Made by a program: the position numbers and the translations under genes. 64,000 nt of DNA from Streptomyces lavendulae subsp. lavendulae (lineage in GTDB: Bacteria; Actinomycetota; Actinomycetes; Streptomycetales; Streptomycetaceae). Under the pieces are notes generated by a model that worked only from the letters and a program-made list of their open reading frames with translations, was not told where the DNA came from and did no database searches. The stretch spans positions 5,219,501 through 5,283,500 of the forward strand of contig NZ_CP024985.1 in the NCBI RefSeq assembly GCF_002803845.1, read 5' to 3'. Below are positions 1 through 6,786 of this stretch, piece after piece (positions within the stretch are counted from its first letter, which is position 1; each line of letters opens with the position of its first letter).

Positions 1-495
1 GCCGCGCTGGCCGACGTGGTGACCCGCAACCGGGAGGCCATGAAGCCCTACGAGCCCTTCCGGCGCGAGGAGTTCTACACGGAGGCGGGCCAGCGGGCCC
101 GGATCGAGGCGCTGCTCGCGGAGCGCGAATCCGGCCTCACCCTCCCGTTCCTGCTGGTCGCGGGCGGGACCCCGGTCGGCTCGATCAACCTCGGCTCCAT
201 AGCCCTCGGCCCCCTGCGCAGCGGCGGCATCGGCTACTGGGTCGACCGGGACTGGCACGGCAAGGGCCTGGCCACCGCCGCCGTCGAGGAGGTCTGCCGG
301 ATCGCCCGCGAGGAGGTCGGCCTGCACCGGATCGAGGCCGGGACCCTGCTCGACAACTACGCCTCCCAGCGGGTCCTGGCCAAGACCGGCTTCACCGAGT
401 TCGGCGTCGCCCCCCGCTACCTCCACATCAACGGCGCCTGGCGCGACCACCGCCTCTTCCAGCGCCTCCTGCACGACGACCCGCCGCCGATGTAA
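1..495 (+). CDS. GNAT-family N-acetyltransferase (5' end outside window)
   Basis: The reading frame is open from base 1, so the start codon lies upstream and 164 residues are visible. The segment GGIGYWVDRDWHGKGLATAA is the acetyl-CoA-binding core of RimJ/RimL-type GNAT enzymes, and it is followed by the usual helix and the end motif of the form HRIEAGTLLDNYASQRVLAK. Such proteins transfer an acetyl group from acetyl-CoA to the N-terminal amine of ribosomal proteins or to small amines. The substrate cannot be read from the sequence. The TAA stop is 38 bases before the next gene. Family call is secure, the substrate is unknown. Confidence 0.88.
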   Translation, partial: AALADVVTRNREAMKPYEPFRREEFYTEAGQRARIEALLAERESGLTLPFLLVAGGTPVGSINLGSIALGPLRSGGIGYWVDRDWHGKGLATAAVEEVCRIAREEVGLHRIEAGTLLDNYASQRVLAKTGFTEFGVAPRYLHINGAWRDHRLFQRLLHDDPPPM

Positions 496-533
496 CGCAC
501 GGGGGCTTCGGTTCGGGGGGTTCCGCAACGCAC

Positions 534-1175
534 GTGGCGACGGCACTCTGGGGAGGCGACCCACGGGGGCCCACGGCGACCGAGGCGGTGACCGGCATGT
601 GGTTCGACTCCGGGCGGGTCTGTCTTGACCTGCTGGCCACCTCCGCGCCCCACGGGGACGCGGAGGGCATCGGTGACACCGACGAGCTGAGGCTGTGGCT
701 GGTCGGCGCCGGACTGGTGCCCGACCGGACCCCGCTCGCCCGGCTGGGGCCCGACTGGGTGGCCGCCTTCCGCCGGCTGCGCGCCGACGTGGACACCCTC
801 GTACGGGCCGCCCTGGCCGGGGCCGGCCCCGAGGAGGGCGCCCTCGCCCGGGTCAACGCGGCGGCCGCCGGGCCGCCCCCGGGCCTGTGCGCCGTACGGG
901 ACCGGGAGGGGCACCTGGTACGGGAGTTGTGCGGCGGGGTCGAGTGCGCGGGGCTCCTGGCGGCGGTGGCCCGGGACGCGGTGGAACTCCTCACCGACCC
1001 CGGCGACCTGGCCCTGCTGCGCACCTGCGAGGGCGACGGCTGCGCCCGCGTCTACCTCGACACCTCCCGGGGCCACCGCCGCCGCTGGTGCTCCAGCGAA
1101 CTGTGCGGCAACCGCGAACGCGTGGCCCGCCACCGCAGGCGCGTCCGCACGGCGGTGGGCGCGGGGGAGGGGTAG
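534..1175 (+). CDS. CGNR zinc-finger (ABATE-type) regulator
   Basis: 213 residues from GTG; an ATG at 597 is an equally good start because the conserved family opening (MWFDSGRVCLDLLAT) begins there. The C-terminal 40 residues hold C-x4-C...C-x4-CGNR (CEGDGC, then WCSSELCGNRERVARHR), the zinc finger that names the family, after an alpha-helical stress-sensing-like domain. These proteins are thought to be transcriptional regulators; no target is visible. It follows the acetyltransferase in the same direction, and its stop is followed after about 18 nt by the left arm of a long inverted repeat. Confidence 0.82.
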   Translation: MATALWGGDPRGPTATEAVTGMWFDSGRVCLDLLATSAPHGDAEGIGDTDELRLWLVGAGLVPDRTPLARLGPDWVAAFRRLRADVDTLVRAALAGAGPEEGALARVNAAAAGPPPGLCAVRDREGHLVRELCGGVECAGLLAAVARDAVELLTDPGDLALLRTCEGDGCARVYLDTSRGHRRRWCSSELCGNRERVARHRRRVRTAVGAGEG

Positions 1176-1192
1176 GGCGGGGGCCGGGGTCG

Positions 1193-1745
1193 GGCGCCCG
1201 CGGCGCGGGCCCGCCATCTCCCCCTCGACCCCGCGTGGCCGCCCGGCGCCTGCCCACCGGCCTCCCGGGTGCGGGCGGGGGCTGGGGAGGGGCTCGGCTC
1301 TGGCGGCTCGCGGAGACCCGGCAGGGGCTGCGCTGCGGCGGGATCCGTGCTGGTCCGCGTCAGGGAGGGTTTGGGGGTTTCCCGTCAGTCTCATCGTCTC
1401 TCCGCGTCGGGCCGGTCCCTCAAGGGCGCTCCTTCGTCGCGTCGCTTCGCGATGGCCTTCGGCCACCCTTGACCGACCGACCCGCCACGGAAATCCGAAG
1501 ACTGCCGGGAAACCCCCAAAAGAACGGTCCACGGGTTCATGAGCGAGGGACGGGCATCGCAGCGATGTGCGAGCCCTCTCCGCCCAGTCCCCCATACCGG
1601 CCCCGAACAGCCATCGGCCCGAGGCCCGGGGCGGCCCAGACCACCCGACACGACGACCACAACGACCAACGGACCCCAGGACGCGTCAGATCGCTACGCG
1701 CTTCGCACGGCATGGCGTCCGACGGCCGTCCGGGGCTGATATCCG
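1193..1745. repeat. Left arm of long imperfect inverted repeat
   Basis: This roughly 550-bp gene-free stretch matches the reverse complement of 3411-3925 along its whole length with high identity by eye, apart from about 45 extra bases near 1277-1320. The two arms point inward around a toxin-antitoxin pair and a GntR gene. Translations of the two arms are not collinear in any frame because of indels, so the arms look non-coding. It contains a nested hairpin unit at 1370-1520. No transposase or integrase is present. It also accounts for the 609-base gap between the CGNR gene and the antitoxin. Confidence 0.85.
1370..1520. repeat. Nested hairpin unit with 22-bp inverted ends (left copy)
   Basis: TTTGGGGGTTTCCCGTCAGTCT at 1370-1391 is the inverse of 1499-1520 with one mismatch, leaving 107 bases between. 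The same unit occurs in opposite orientation at 3637-3788. The geometry resembles a small MITE- or REP-like element, but no target duplication could be recognised. Confidence 0.7.
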
Positions 1746-1772
1746 CACACAGCGGCTTTCCCACTCCTTTGA

Positions 1773-1784
1773 TACTTTGGAGGG
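1773..1784 (+). promoter_or_regulatory. -10 element of toxin-antitoxin promoter, probably leaderless
   Basis: TACTTT at 1773-1778 is followed by GGAGGG and then directly by the GTG start at 1785. The purine tract touches the start codon, too close to act as a normal ribosome binding site, whereas the -10 spacing would place the transcript start on the G of GTG. No good -35 is seen. Confidence 0.5.
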
Positions 1785-2069
1785 GTGTCTGAGACGACGT
1801 ACGGAATCGGCGAGGGCCCTGCCGCCAGGGTGAGCCTGTCGCTGCCCGAAGGCACGGCCGAGGCGATCCGCGCTCGCGTGGGCAAGCGGGAGTTCTCCGC
1901 CTTCGTCACCGCGGCGGTGGAACGAGAGCTGCGGGGCCAGATCCTGGACGAGTACCTGGCCGACTACGAGCAGCGGCGCGGCCCCCTGTCCCCCGAATCC
2001 CAGCAAGCGGCACGGCGGGTCTTCGACGAGGTCTTTGCGGAGGACGGGGAATGGCCCGCCGCAAGCTGA
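1785..2069 (+). CDS. Ribbon-helix-helix-like antitoxin of a VapBC-type pair
   Basis: 94 residues. The segment ARVSLSLPEGTAEAIRARVG followed by EFSAFVTAAVERELR has the beta-strand plus two-helix pattern of ribbon-helix-helix (CopG/VapB-like) antitoxins, which bind their own promoter and neutralise the toxin through the C-terminal tail. The C-terminus is acidic and extended (LADYEQRRGPLSPESQQ), as expected for toxin wrapping. It overlaps the toxin gene by 19 bases in a different frame, indicating translational coupling. Annotated from GTG 1785; a GTG at 1830 would shorten the N-terminus. The pair lies inside the long inverted repeat. Confidence 0.75.
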   Translation: MSETTYGIGEGPAARVSLSLPEGTAEAIRARVGKREFSAFVTAAVERELRGQILDEYLADYEQRRGPLSPESQQAARRVFDEVFAEDGEWPAAS

Positions 2070-2464
2070 CCCACGAGGGGACCTTGCTCCTGGACAGCGA
2101 GGGACTGTCGAAACTGCTGGACGACGAAGAACCGGTGGTTGCCCTCGTCGCCGAGGCGCGCAGTCGTGGCATGGAAGTCGTGATCTGCGCGTTGACGATC
2201 ATCGAGGCCGTACACGCGTGTACGAACAAGGCGCGCTTGAGCTGGATCCTCTCCGGCGTGCGCGTCACCTCCGTGGGAGACGAAGAAGCCCGTGCCGCGT
2301 CCGCCCTCCTGATGGAGTCGGGCCTCCACGGCCACAAGTACGCCATCGACGCGACTGTCGCAGAAGCCGCCTTGCGCCAGCGCCGCCCCGTCGTCCTCCT
2401 GACCTCCGACGTCGACGACATGACGAAGCTGTGCGGCGACCGGATCCACATCGTCGGCGTCTGA
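2051..2464 (+). CDS. PIN-domain toxin, VapC-like ribonuclease
   Basis: 137 residues with PIN-domain landmarks: an aspartate in the first strand (TLLLDSEGLSKLL), IIEAVH in the middle, then AIDATVAEAAL and LLTSDVDDMTKL near the end, which supply the acidic residues that hold Mg2+/Mn2+. PIN toxins of this family cleave RNA, often tRNA. The ATG lies inside the antitoxin gene (19-nt overlap), the classic antitoxin-first order. It ends 12 bases before the end of the convergent GntR gene. Family call is good; the RNA target is unknown. Confidence 0.8.
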   Translation: MARRKLTHEGTLLLDSEGLSKLLDDEEPVVALVAEARSRGMEVVICALTIIEAVHACTNKARLSWILSGVRVTSVGDEEARAASALLMESGLHGHKYAIDATVAEAALRQRRPVVLLTSDVDDMTKLCGDRIHIVGV

Positions 2465-2476
2465 CACGGCGGCGGT

Positions 2477-3229
2477 CTAGGCGTCGAACTCGTACTCCAG
2501 GACGTAGGAGGCGGAGTCCAGGGTCATCTCGTTGACTTCGACGGCCCGACCGCCCTCGGCGAACGCGGTGCGGACGATCTGGACGACCGGTGTGCCCAGC
2601 GAAAGGGAGAGGCGCTCGGCTTCGTCGGCCGAAGGCATCCGACAGCGGATCTCCTCACGGAAGTGAACGGGCTCGTGGCCCAGTTCGGCCAGCCGGGCGT
2701 ACGTTCCACCGGGGCCGGTGTCGGCCCGCGTGATGGCGGAGTCGGCGACCACGTCGGACGGCAGGTACGACGTCGCGAAGAGGACGGGCTTGCCGTCGAG
2801 CACGAAACGGCGGCTGCGCACCCACACCCGGGACCCGGCGGAGAGGCCGAGAGCGTCGGCGAGGCGGCCGACCGCCTCCTCCCGTACCTCGACCCGGTTG
2901 ACGACGAGTTCCCGGTCCTCGGTGTCGGCGGACCAGACGGAGCGCCCCGAGCCCCACCGCTCCCGCGCCAGCCGCTCGATGCCCCGGCGCCGCAGGGGCT
3001 TGAACGTCCGCACGAAGACCCCTCCGTCCTGCGCTTGTGCGAGGCCTTCGCTCTGGAGCACTCCGAGGGCCTGACGGGCGGTCATCCTGGCGACGTCGTA
3101 GGTGGCCATGAGGTCGTTCTCACCCGGCAGGCGGTCGCCCGGGCCGTATTCACCCGACTGGACGGCCGTCCTCAGCGCATCAGCGATCCGCTGGTACTTC
3201 GGCTGGCCGGTGCTGCCCTGGCTGGTCAT
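2477..3229 (-). CDS. GntR-family (HutC/UTRA-type) transcriptional regulator
   Basis: 250 residues. The N-terminal winged helix reads PKYQRIADALRTAVQSGEYG, then PGDRLPGENDLMATYDVARMTARQAL, typical of GntR regulators. The C-terminal half (from about residue 90) ends in LSLSLGTPVVQIVRTAF and matches the UTRA effector domain of the HutC subgroup, which binds small acidic or sugar-phosphate ligands. The ATG at 3229 is preceded by AAGGAG 11 bases upstream. It is convergent with the toxin gene and reads from a promoter close to the right repeat arm. Its ligand and target are not evident; no transporter or catabolic gene lies next to it. Confidence 0.85.
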   Translation of the reverse strand: MTSQGSTGQPKYQRIADALRTAVQSGEYGPGDRLPGENDLMATYDVARMTARQALGVLQSEGLAQAQDGGVFVRTFKPLRRRGIERLARERWGSGRSVWSADTEDRELVVNRVEVREEAVGRLADALGLSAGSRVWVRSRRFVLDGKPVLFATSYLPSDVVADSAITRADTGPGGTYARLAELGHEPVHFREEIRCRMPSADEAERLSLSLGTPVVQIVRTAFAEGGRAVEVNEMTLDSASYVLEYEFDA

Positions 3230-3331
3230 CGAACCGATCACTCCTTCCGCTGCCCGGCCGTGTGCCGGCCGGCTGGGAGCGGTTCCCCGACTCCTTCGAA
3301 ACGGTGTCCCTTGATTGAGTACCCAGGACGG

Positions 3332-3480
3332 GCCGCAGACGCCGCGGAATGAGGAGCGCGTAGCGATCTGGCGCGTCCGGGGGCTCCGCAGGGCGCTCTG
3401 GTCGTCCTTTGGCGCGGGTAGCAGCCCCGGACGGCCGGCGGACGCCATGCCGTGCGAAGCGCGTAGCGATCTGGCGCGCG
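3332..3480. repeat. Divergent tandem copies of an 'AGCGCGTAGCGATCTGGCGCG' motif
   Basis: The motif GCGCGTAGCGATCTGGCGCG occurs at about 3356 and again at about 3460 on the + strand, 104 bases apart, and once with one change in the left arm (complement, near 1681-1700). The sequence just upstream of each + strand copy is also similar, suggesting a diverged tandem duplication at the inner edge of the right arm. Confidence 0.6.
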
Positions 3481-3925
3481 TGGGGCCCGTTGGTCGCTGT
3501 GGTCGTCGTATCGGGCGGTTGGGGCGGCCCGGGCCGAGGGCCGATGGAATGTCGGGCCGGAATGCGGGACTGGGCGGAGGCGGGTCTCGCTTCGCTGAGG
3601 TGCCCGCTCCTCCCTCTCCTCCCCGTGGACCGTTCTTTTGGGGGTTTCCCGGCAGTCTTCGGATTTCCGTGGCGGGTCGGTCGGTCAAGGGTGGCCGAAG
3701 GCCATCGCGGAGCGACGCGACCGAAGGGAGCGCCCTTGAGGGACCGGCCCGACGCGGAGAGACGATGAGACTGACGGGAAACCCCCAAGCCCTCCCTGAC
3801 GCGGACCAGCACGGATCCCGCCGGGGCGCAGCCCCCGCCCGCACCCGGGAGGCGGGTGGGCAGGCGCCGGGCGGCCACGCGGGGTCGAGGGGGATGGCGG
3901 GCCCTCGCCGTGGGCGCCCCGTGCC
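3411..3925. repeat. Right arm of long imperfect inverted repeat
   Basis: Inverse copy of 1193-1745, running from GCAGCCCCGGACGG near 3421 to GGGCGCCCC at 3925. Together with the left arm it brackets about 1.7 kb of cargo. It fills most of the 816-base gap between the GntR and helicase genes. The translations around 3600-3770 differ in frame from those of the left arm, arguing against a conserved protein. Confidence 0.85.
3637..3788. repeat. Nested hairpin unit with inverted ends (right copy)
   Basis: TTTGGGGGTTTCCCGGCAGTCT at 3637-3658 pairs with AGACTGACGGGAAACCCCCAA at 3768-3788. It is the inverse of the 1370-1520 unit in the left arm. The internal sequence includes a GGACCGGCCCGACGCGGAGA stretch shared by both copies. 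Confidence 0.7.
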
Positions 3926-4045
3926 CCCCCGCTCCGTACCCGTACGTATCCGTGCGATTCGTCCGGCGCGCGGAACCGGCGTGCGGACAGGGCCTGGGTT
4001 CGCGTACGGTTGACGGTCGCCCATGCACGTCAGAAGGGGGCCTTG

Positions 4046-6352
4046 GTGGCCGCGCAGAATGCCGCTGTCGACAGCACGGCGGATTCCGTCCGCGATCGGG
4101 AGATCGCGGCCGAGCAGACGCATCTCGATCAGGTGTACCGACGCCTTGAGGAGAAGATCCACGAGGCCGAGTTCCTGATGAACGACGCCGCCAAGCGGGG
4201 GCAGGTCGGTACACCCGGCGCCCTCGCCGAGCGCGACGCGCAGGTCTTCCGCGCCGGGATCCACCTCAACCGGCTGAACAACGAGTTCGAGGACTTCCTC
4301 TTCGGCCGCATCGACCTCGTGCTGGGGAAGGACGGCGAGCGCGGCCCCGACGGCGCGTACACCTCCGTCGAGCCCGCCGACGACGCGATCCGCCCCGACC
4401 TCACCGCCGAGATCGCCGAGACCCTGCACATCGGGCGGATCGGCGTGCTCGACACCGACTACGCGCCGCTCGTCATCGACTGGCGCGCCCCGGCGGCCGC
4501 GCCCTTCTACCGCTCCACCCCCAAGGACCCCGGCCGCGTCGTGCGCCGCCGGGTGATCCGCTCCAAGGGCCGCAAGGTGCTCGGCGTCGAGGACGACCTG
4601 ATGCGCCCCGAGCTGACCGCCACCCTGGACGGCAAGGAGCTGCCCGCCATCGGCGACGGCGCCCTGATGGCCGCGCTCGGGCGGGCCCGTACGCACTCCA
4701 TGCGGGACATCGTCTCCTCCATCCAGGCCGAGCAGGACCTGGTGATCCGGGCGCCCGCCGCCTCCGTCGCGGAGGTCGCCGGCGGGCCCGGCACCGGGAA
4801 GACGGCCGTCGCCCTGCACCGGGCCGCGTACCTGCTCTACCAGGACCGGCGGCGCTACTCCGGCGGCATCCTGATCGTCTCCCCGACCCCCCTGCTCGTC
4901 GCCTACACCGAGGGCGTCCTGCCCTCCCTCGGCGAGGAGGGCCAGGTCGCCATCCGCGCGCTGGGCTCCCTCGTCGACGGGGCCGAGGCGACGACGTACG
5001 ACGACCCGCCGGTGGCGCGGATCAAGGGCTCCTCCCGGATGCTCAAGGTGCTCCGCAAGGCCGTGCGCGGCGCGCTGGAGCTCGGGAACGCCCCCGAGCG
5101 GCTGCGCGTCGTGGCCTTCGGGCGGCGCCAGGAGCTGGAGGCCCCCGAGCTGGAGCGGATCCGCCAGACCGTGCTCAGCGGCACCGCCCCGGTGAACCTG
5201 CTGCGCCCGCGCGCCCGCAGGCTGCTGCTCGACGCCCTCTACGCGAAGTCCGGCCAGTCGGGCCGGCACAGCGATCCGGAGCTGGCGGCGGAGCTGCGTT
5301 CCGCGTTCGACGAGGACATCTCCTCCGAGGACGACTTCATCTCCTTCCTGAACGCCTGGTGGCCGGAGCTGACCCCGCGCAAGGTGCTGGCCGCCATGGC
5401 GGACGAGCGGCGCCTGGGCCGCTGGTCGCGCCGGGACCTGAACCCCCGCGAGACCCGCCAGCTGGCCCGTTCGCTGCGCCGGGTGGGCCCGGACGGCAAG
5501 GGGCCCCTGTCGGTGCACGACGTGGCCCTGCTGGACGAGCTGCACCAGCTGCTCGGCGCGCCCGCGCGCCCGAAGCGCAAGCGGGAGATGGACCCGCTCG
5601 ACCAGCTCAGCGGGCTGGAGGAGCTGATGCCGACCCGCGAGGAGACCCAGTGGGAGCGGGCCGAGCGGATCGCGGCCGAGCGCACCGAGTACGCGCACGT
5701 GATCGTGGACGAGGCCCAGGACCTGACGCCGATGCAGTGGCGGATGGTGGGCCGGCGCGGCCGGTCGGGCACCTGGACGGTGGTCGGCGACCCGGCCCAG
5801 TCCTCGTGGACGGACCCCGAGGAGGCGGCCGCCGCCCGTGACGAGGCCCTGGGGCGCCGCCCGCGCAGGCGGTTCACCCTGACCGTGAACTACCGCAACC
5901 CGGCCGAGGTGGCCGAGGTGGCCTCCCGGGTGCTGAAGCTGGCGGCGCCCGGCATGGAGCCGCCGACCGCGGTGCGCTCCACCGGCCTGGAGCCCCGTTT
6001 CGCGGCGGCCGGGGAGGACCTGGGCGCGGCGGTCCGGGAGGAGACGCGGCGGCTGCTGGAGCAGGTGGACGGCACGGTCGGCGTGGTCGTGGCCATGGAC
6101 CGGCGCGCGGAGGCCGCGGGCTGGCTCGCGGACCTCGGCGGGCGGGCGGTGGCGCTGGGCAGCCTGGAGGCCAAGGGACTGGAGTACGACGCCACGGTGG
6201 TGGTCTCCCCGGCGGAGATCGCCGAGGAGTCCCCGGCGGGCCTGCGGGTGCTCTACGTGGCCCTGACGCGTGCGACGCAGCAGCTGACGGTGGTCTCGGC
6301 GGCGGGCGACCGGGCGGGCGAGGACGGCGTGCCGGAGCTGCTGCGGCCCTGA
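4046..6352 (+). CDS. helR: HelD/HelR-like SF1 helicase (RNA polymerase-associated motor ATPase)
   Basis: 768 residues. GGPGTGKTAV (Walker A, about 246-255), VIVDEAQDLTPMQW (Walker B, about 552), LTVNYRNPAEV (about 613) and LYVALTRATQQL (about 738) are UvrD/Rep-type motifs. The N-terminal segment holds a long coiled-coil helix pair (QTHLDQVYRRLEEKIHEAEF) followed by IGVLDTDYAPLVIDWRAPAA, characteristic of HelD proteins, which insert into RNA polymerase and recycle stalled enzyme. The Streptomyces HelR subgroup also protects polymerase from rifamycins. I chose GTG 4046, 5 nt after GAAGGGGG; TTG 4043 is possible. I do not see a rifamycin-associated element upstream. HelR rather than another HelD paralogue is my inference. 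Confidence 0.8.
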   Translation: MAAQNAAVDSTADSVRDREIAAEQTHLDQVYRRLEEKIHEAEFLMNDAAKRGQVGTPGALAERDAQVFRAGIHLNRLNNEFEDFLFGRIDLVLGKDGERGPDGAYTSVEPADDAIRPDLTAEIAETLHIGRIGVLDTDYAPLVIDWRAPAAAPFYRSTPKDPGRVVRRRVIRSKGRKVLGVEDDLMRPELTATLDGKELPAIGDGALMAALGRARTHSMRDIVSSIQAEQDLVIRAPAASVAEVAGGPGTGKTAVALHRAAYLLYQDRRRYSGGILIVSPTPLLVAYTEGVLPSLGEEGQVAIRALGSLVDGAEATTYDDPPVARIKGSSRMLKVLRKAVRGALELGNAPERLRVVAFGRRQELEAPELERIRQTVLSGTAPVNLLRPRARRLLLDALYAKSGQSGRHSDPELAAELRSAFDEDISSEDDFISFLNAWWPELTPRKVLAAMADERRLGRWSRRDLNPRETRQLARSLRRVGPDGKGPLSVHDVALLDELHQLLGAPARPKRKREMDPLDQLSGLEELMPTREETQWERAERIAAERTEYAHVIVDEAQDLTPMQWRMVGRRGRSGTWTVVGDPAQSSWTDPEEAAAARDEALGRRPRRRFTLTVNYRNPAEVAEVASRVLKLAAPGMEPPTAVRSTGLEPRFAAAGEDLGAAVREETRRLLEQVDGTVGVVVAMDRRAEAAGWLADLGGRAVALGSLEAKGLEYDATVVVSPAEIAEESPAGLRVLYVALTRATQQLTVVSAAGDRAGEDGVPELLRP

Positions 6353-6444
6353 CGGGTCCGGGTGGGGCCGGATGGCCCGCGGCCAGGCGCGTGAGCCGGG
6401 AGACCGACTCGTGGGAGGGGGGATCACATCCGGCGATCCTTTGT

Positions 6445-6450
6445 TAGCCT
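6445..6450 (+). promoter_or_regulatory. -10 element of candidate small RNA
   Basis: TAGCCT inside TTGTTAGCCTGG. A start seven bases later falls exactly on G6457, the first base of a closing stem. No convincing -35. Confidence 0.45.
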
Positions 6451-6456
6451 GGGTAC

Positions 6457-6606
6457 GACACCGGCTCGATCCAAGCCCCCGGGCCCAACCTTCGTCGCCT
6501 AGAGCGACCACTTGCCGCGAGGCGAGCATGGCGGGTCGGTGTCATCAGTCTTAGCGGGAACACCAGGTCCGCGCCCTCCACCCAGTGGGGGGCGCGGACC
6601 TGTTTC
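6457..6606 (+). ncRNA. Candidate structured small RNA upstream of malic enzyme gene
   Basis: About 150 nt between the helicase and malic enzyme genes. GACACCG (6457-6463) can pair with CGGTGTC (6537-6543); inside, GCTCG pairs with CGAGC and GTCGC-ctaga-GCGAC forms a hairpin. A strong terminator closes it (12-bp arms 6565-6576 / 6590-6601, then GTTTCG). The promoter, long-range stem and terminator fit an independent RNA. I could not match it to 6S, tmRNA or a riboswitch. It could instead be the 5' leader of the malic enzyme gene with a terminator-type switch. Confidence 0.5.
6565..6605 (+). terminator. Intrinsic terminator-like hairpin
   Basis: AGGTCCGCGCCC and GGGCGCGGACCT form 12 perfect pairs around a 13-nt loop, followed by GTTT. 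It ends the candidate small RNA or attenuates transcription into the malic enzyme gene. Confidence 0.7.
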
Positions 6607-6614
6607 GTATTAAC

Positions 6615-6651
6615 CCACCATTCCAAGGGCCCCCGATATCTCGTATGGTGG
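6615..6651. promoter_or_regulatory. Small inverted repeat upstream of malic enzyme gene
   Basis: CCACCAT (6615-6621) and ATGGTGG (6645-6651) face each other in an AT-richer patch downstream of the terminator. This could be an operator for the malic enzyme promoter; the arms are only 7 bp. Confidence 0.3.
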
Positions 6652-6786
6652 AAGAGTTCTTCCGAAGTTTGTAGCTGGTTACCTCGTACCGGCTGGTAGG
6701 TGGGACGATCGGACAACGGGTCCGTCCACGCTTGCCGTGCGCGGGCCCCTGTACAGCGAAATCAGGGACAGAAGAGGAACACGGCC

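Noticed and set aside
1193..3925. Insertion sequence or composite transposon
   Set aside because: Neither arm encodes a transposase-like protein, even fragmented, and no short terminal target duplication could be seen.
2477..6529. Very long minus-strand open frame opposite the helicase gene
   Set aside because: Only its C-terminal 250 residues (the GntR gene) have a protein-like composition; the rest is an artefact of extreme GC at third positions.
6457..6606. 6S RNA
   Set aside because: The element has a long closing stem but not the central open bubble expected, and 6S lies elsewhere in Streptomyces as I recall.
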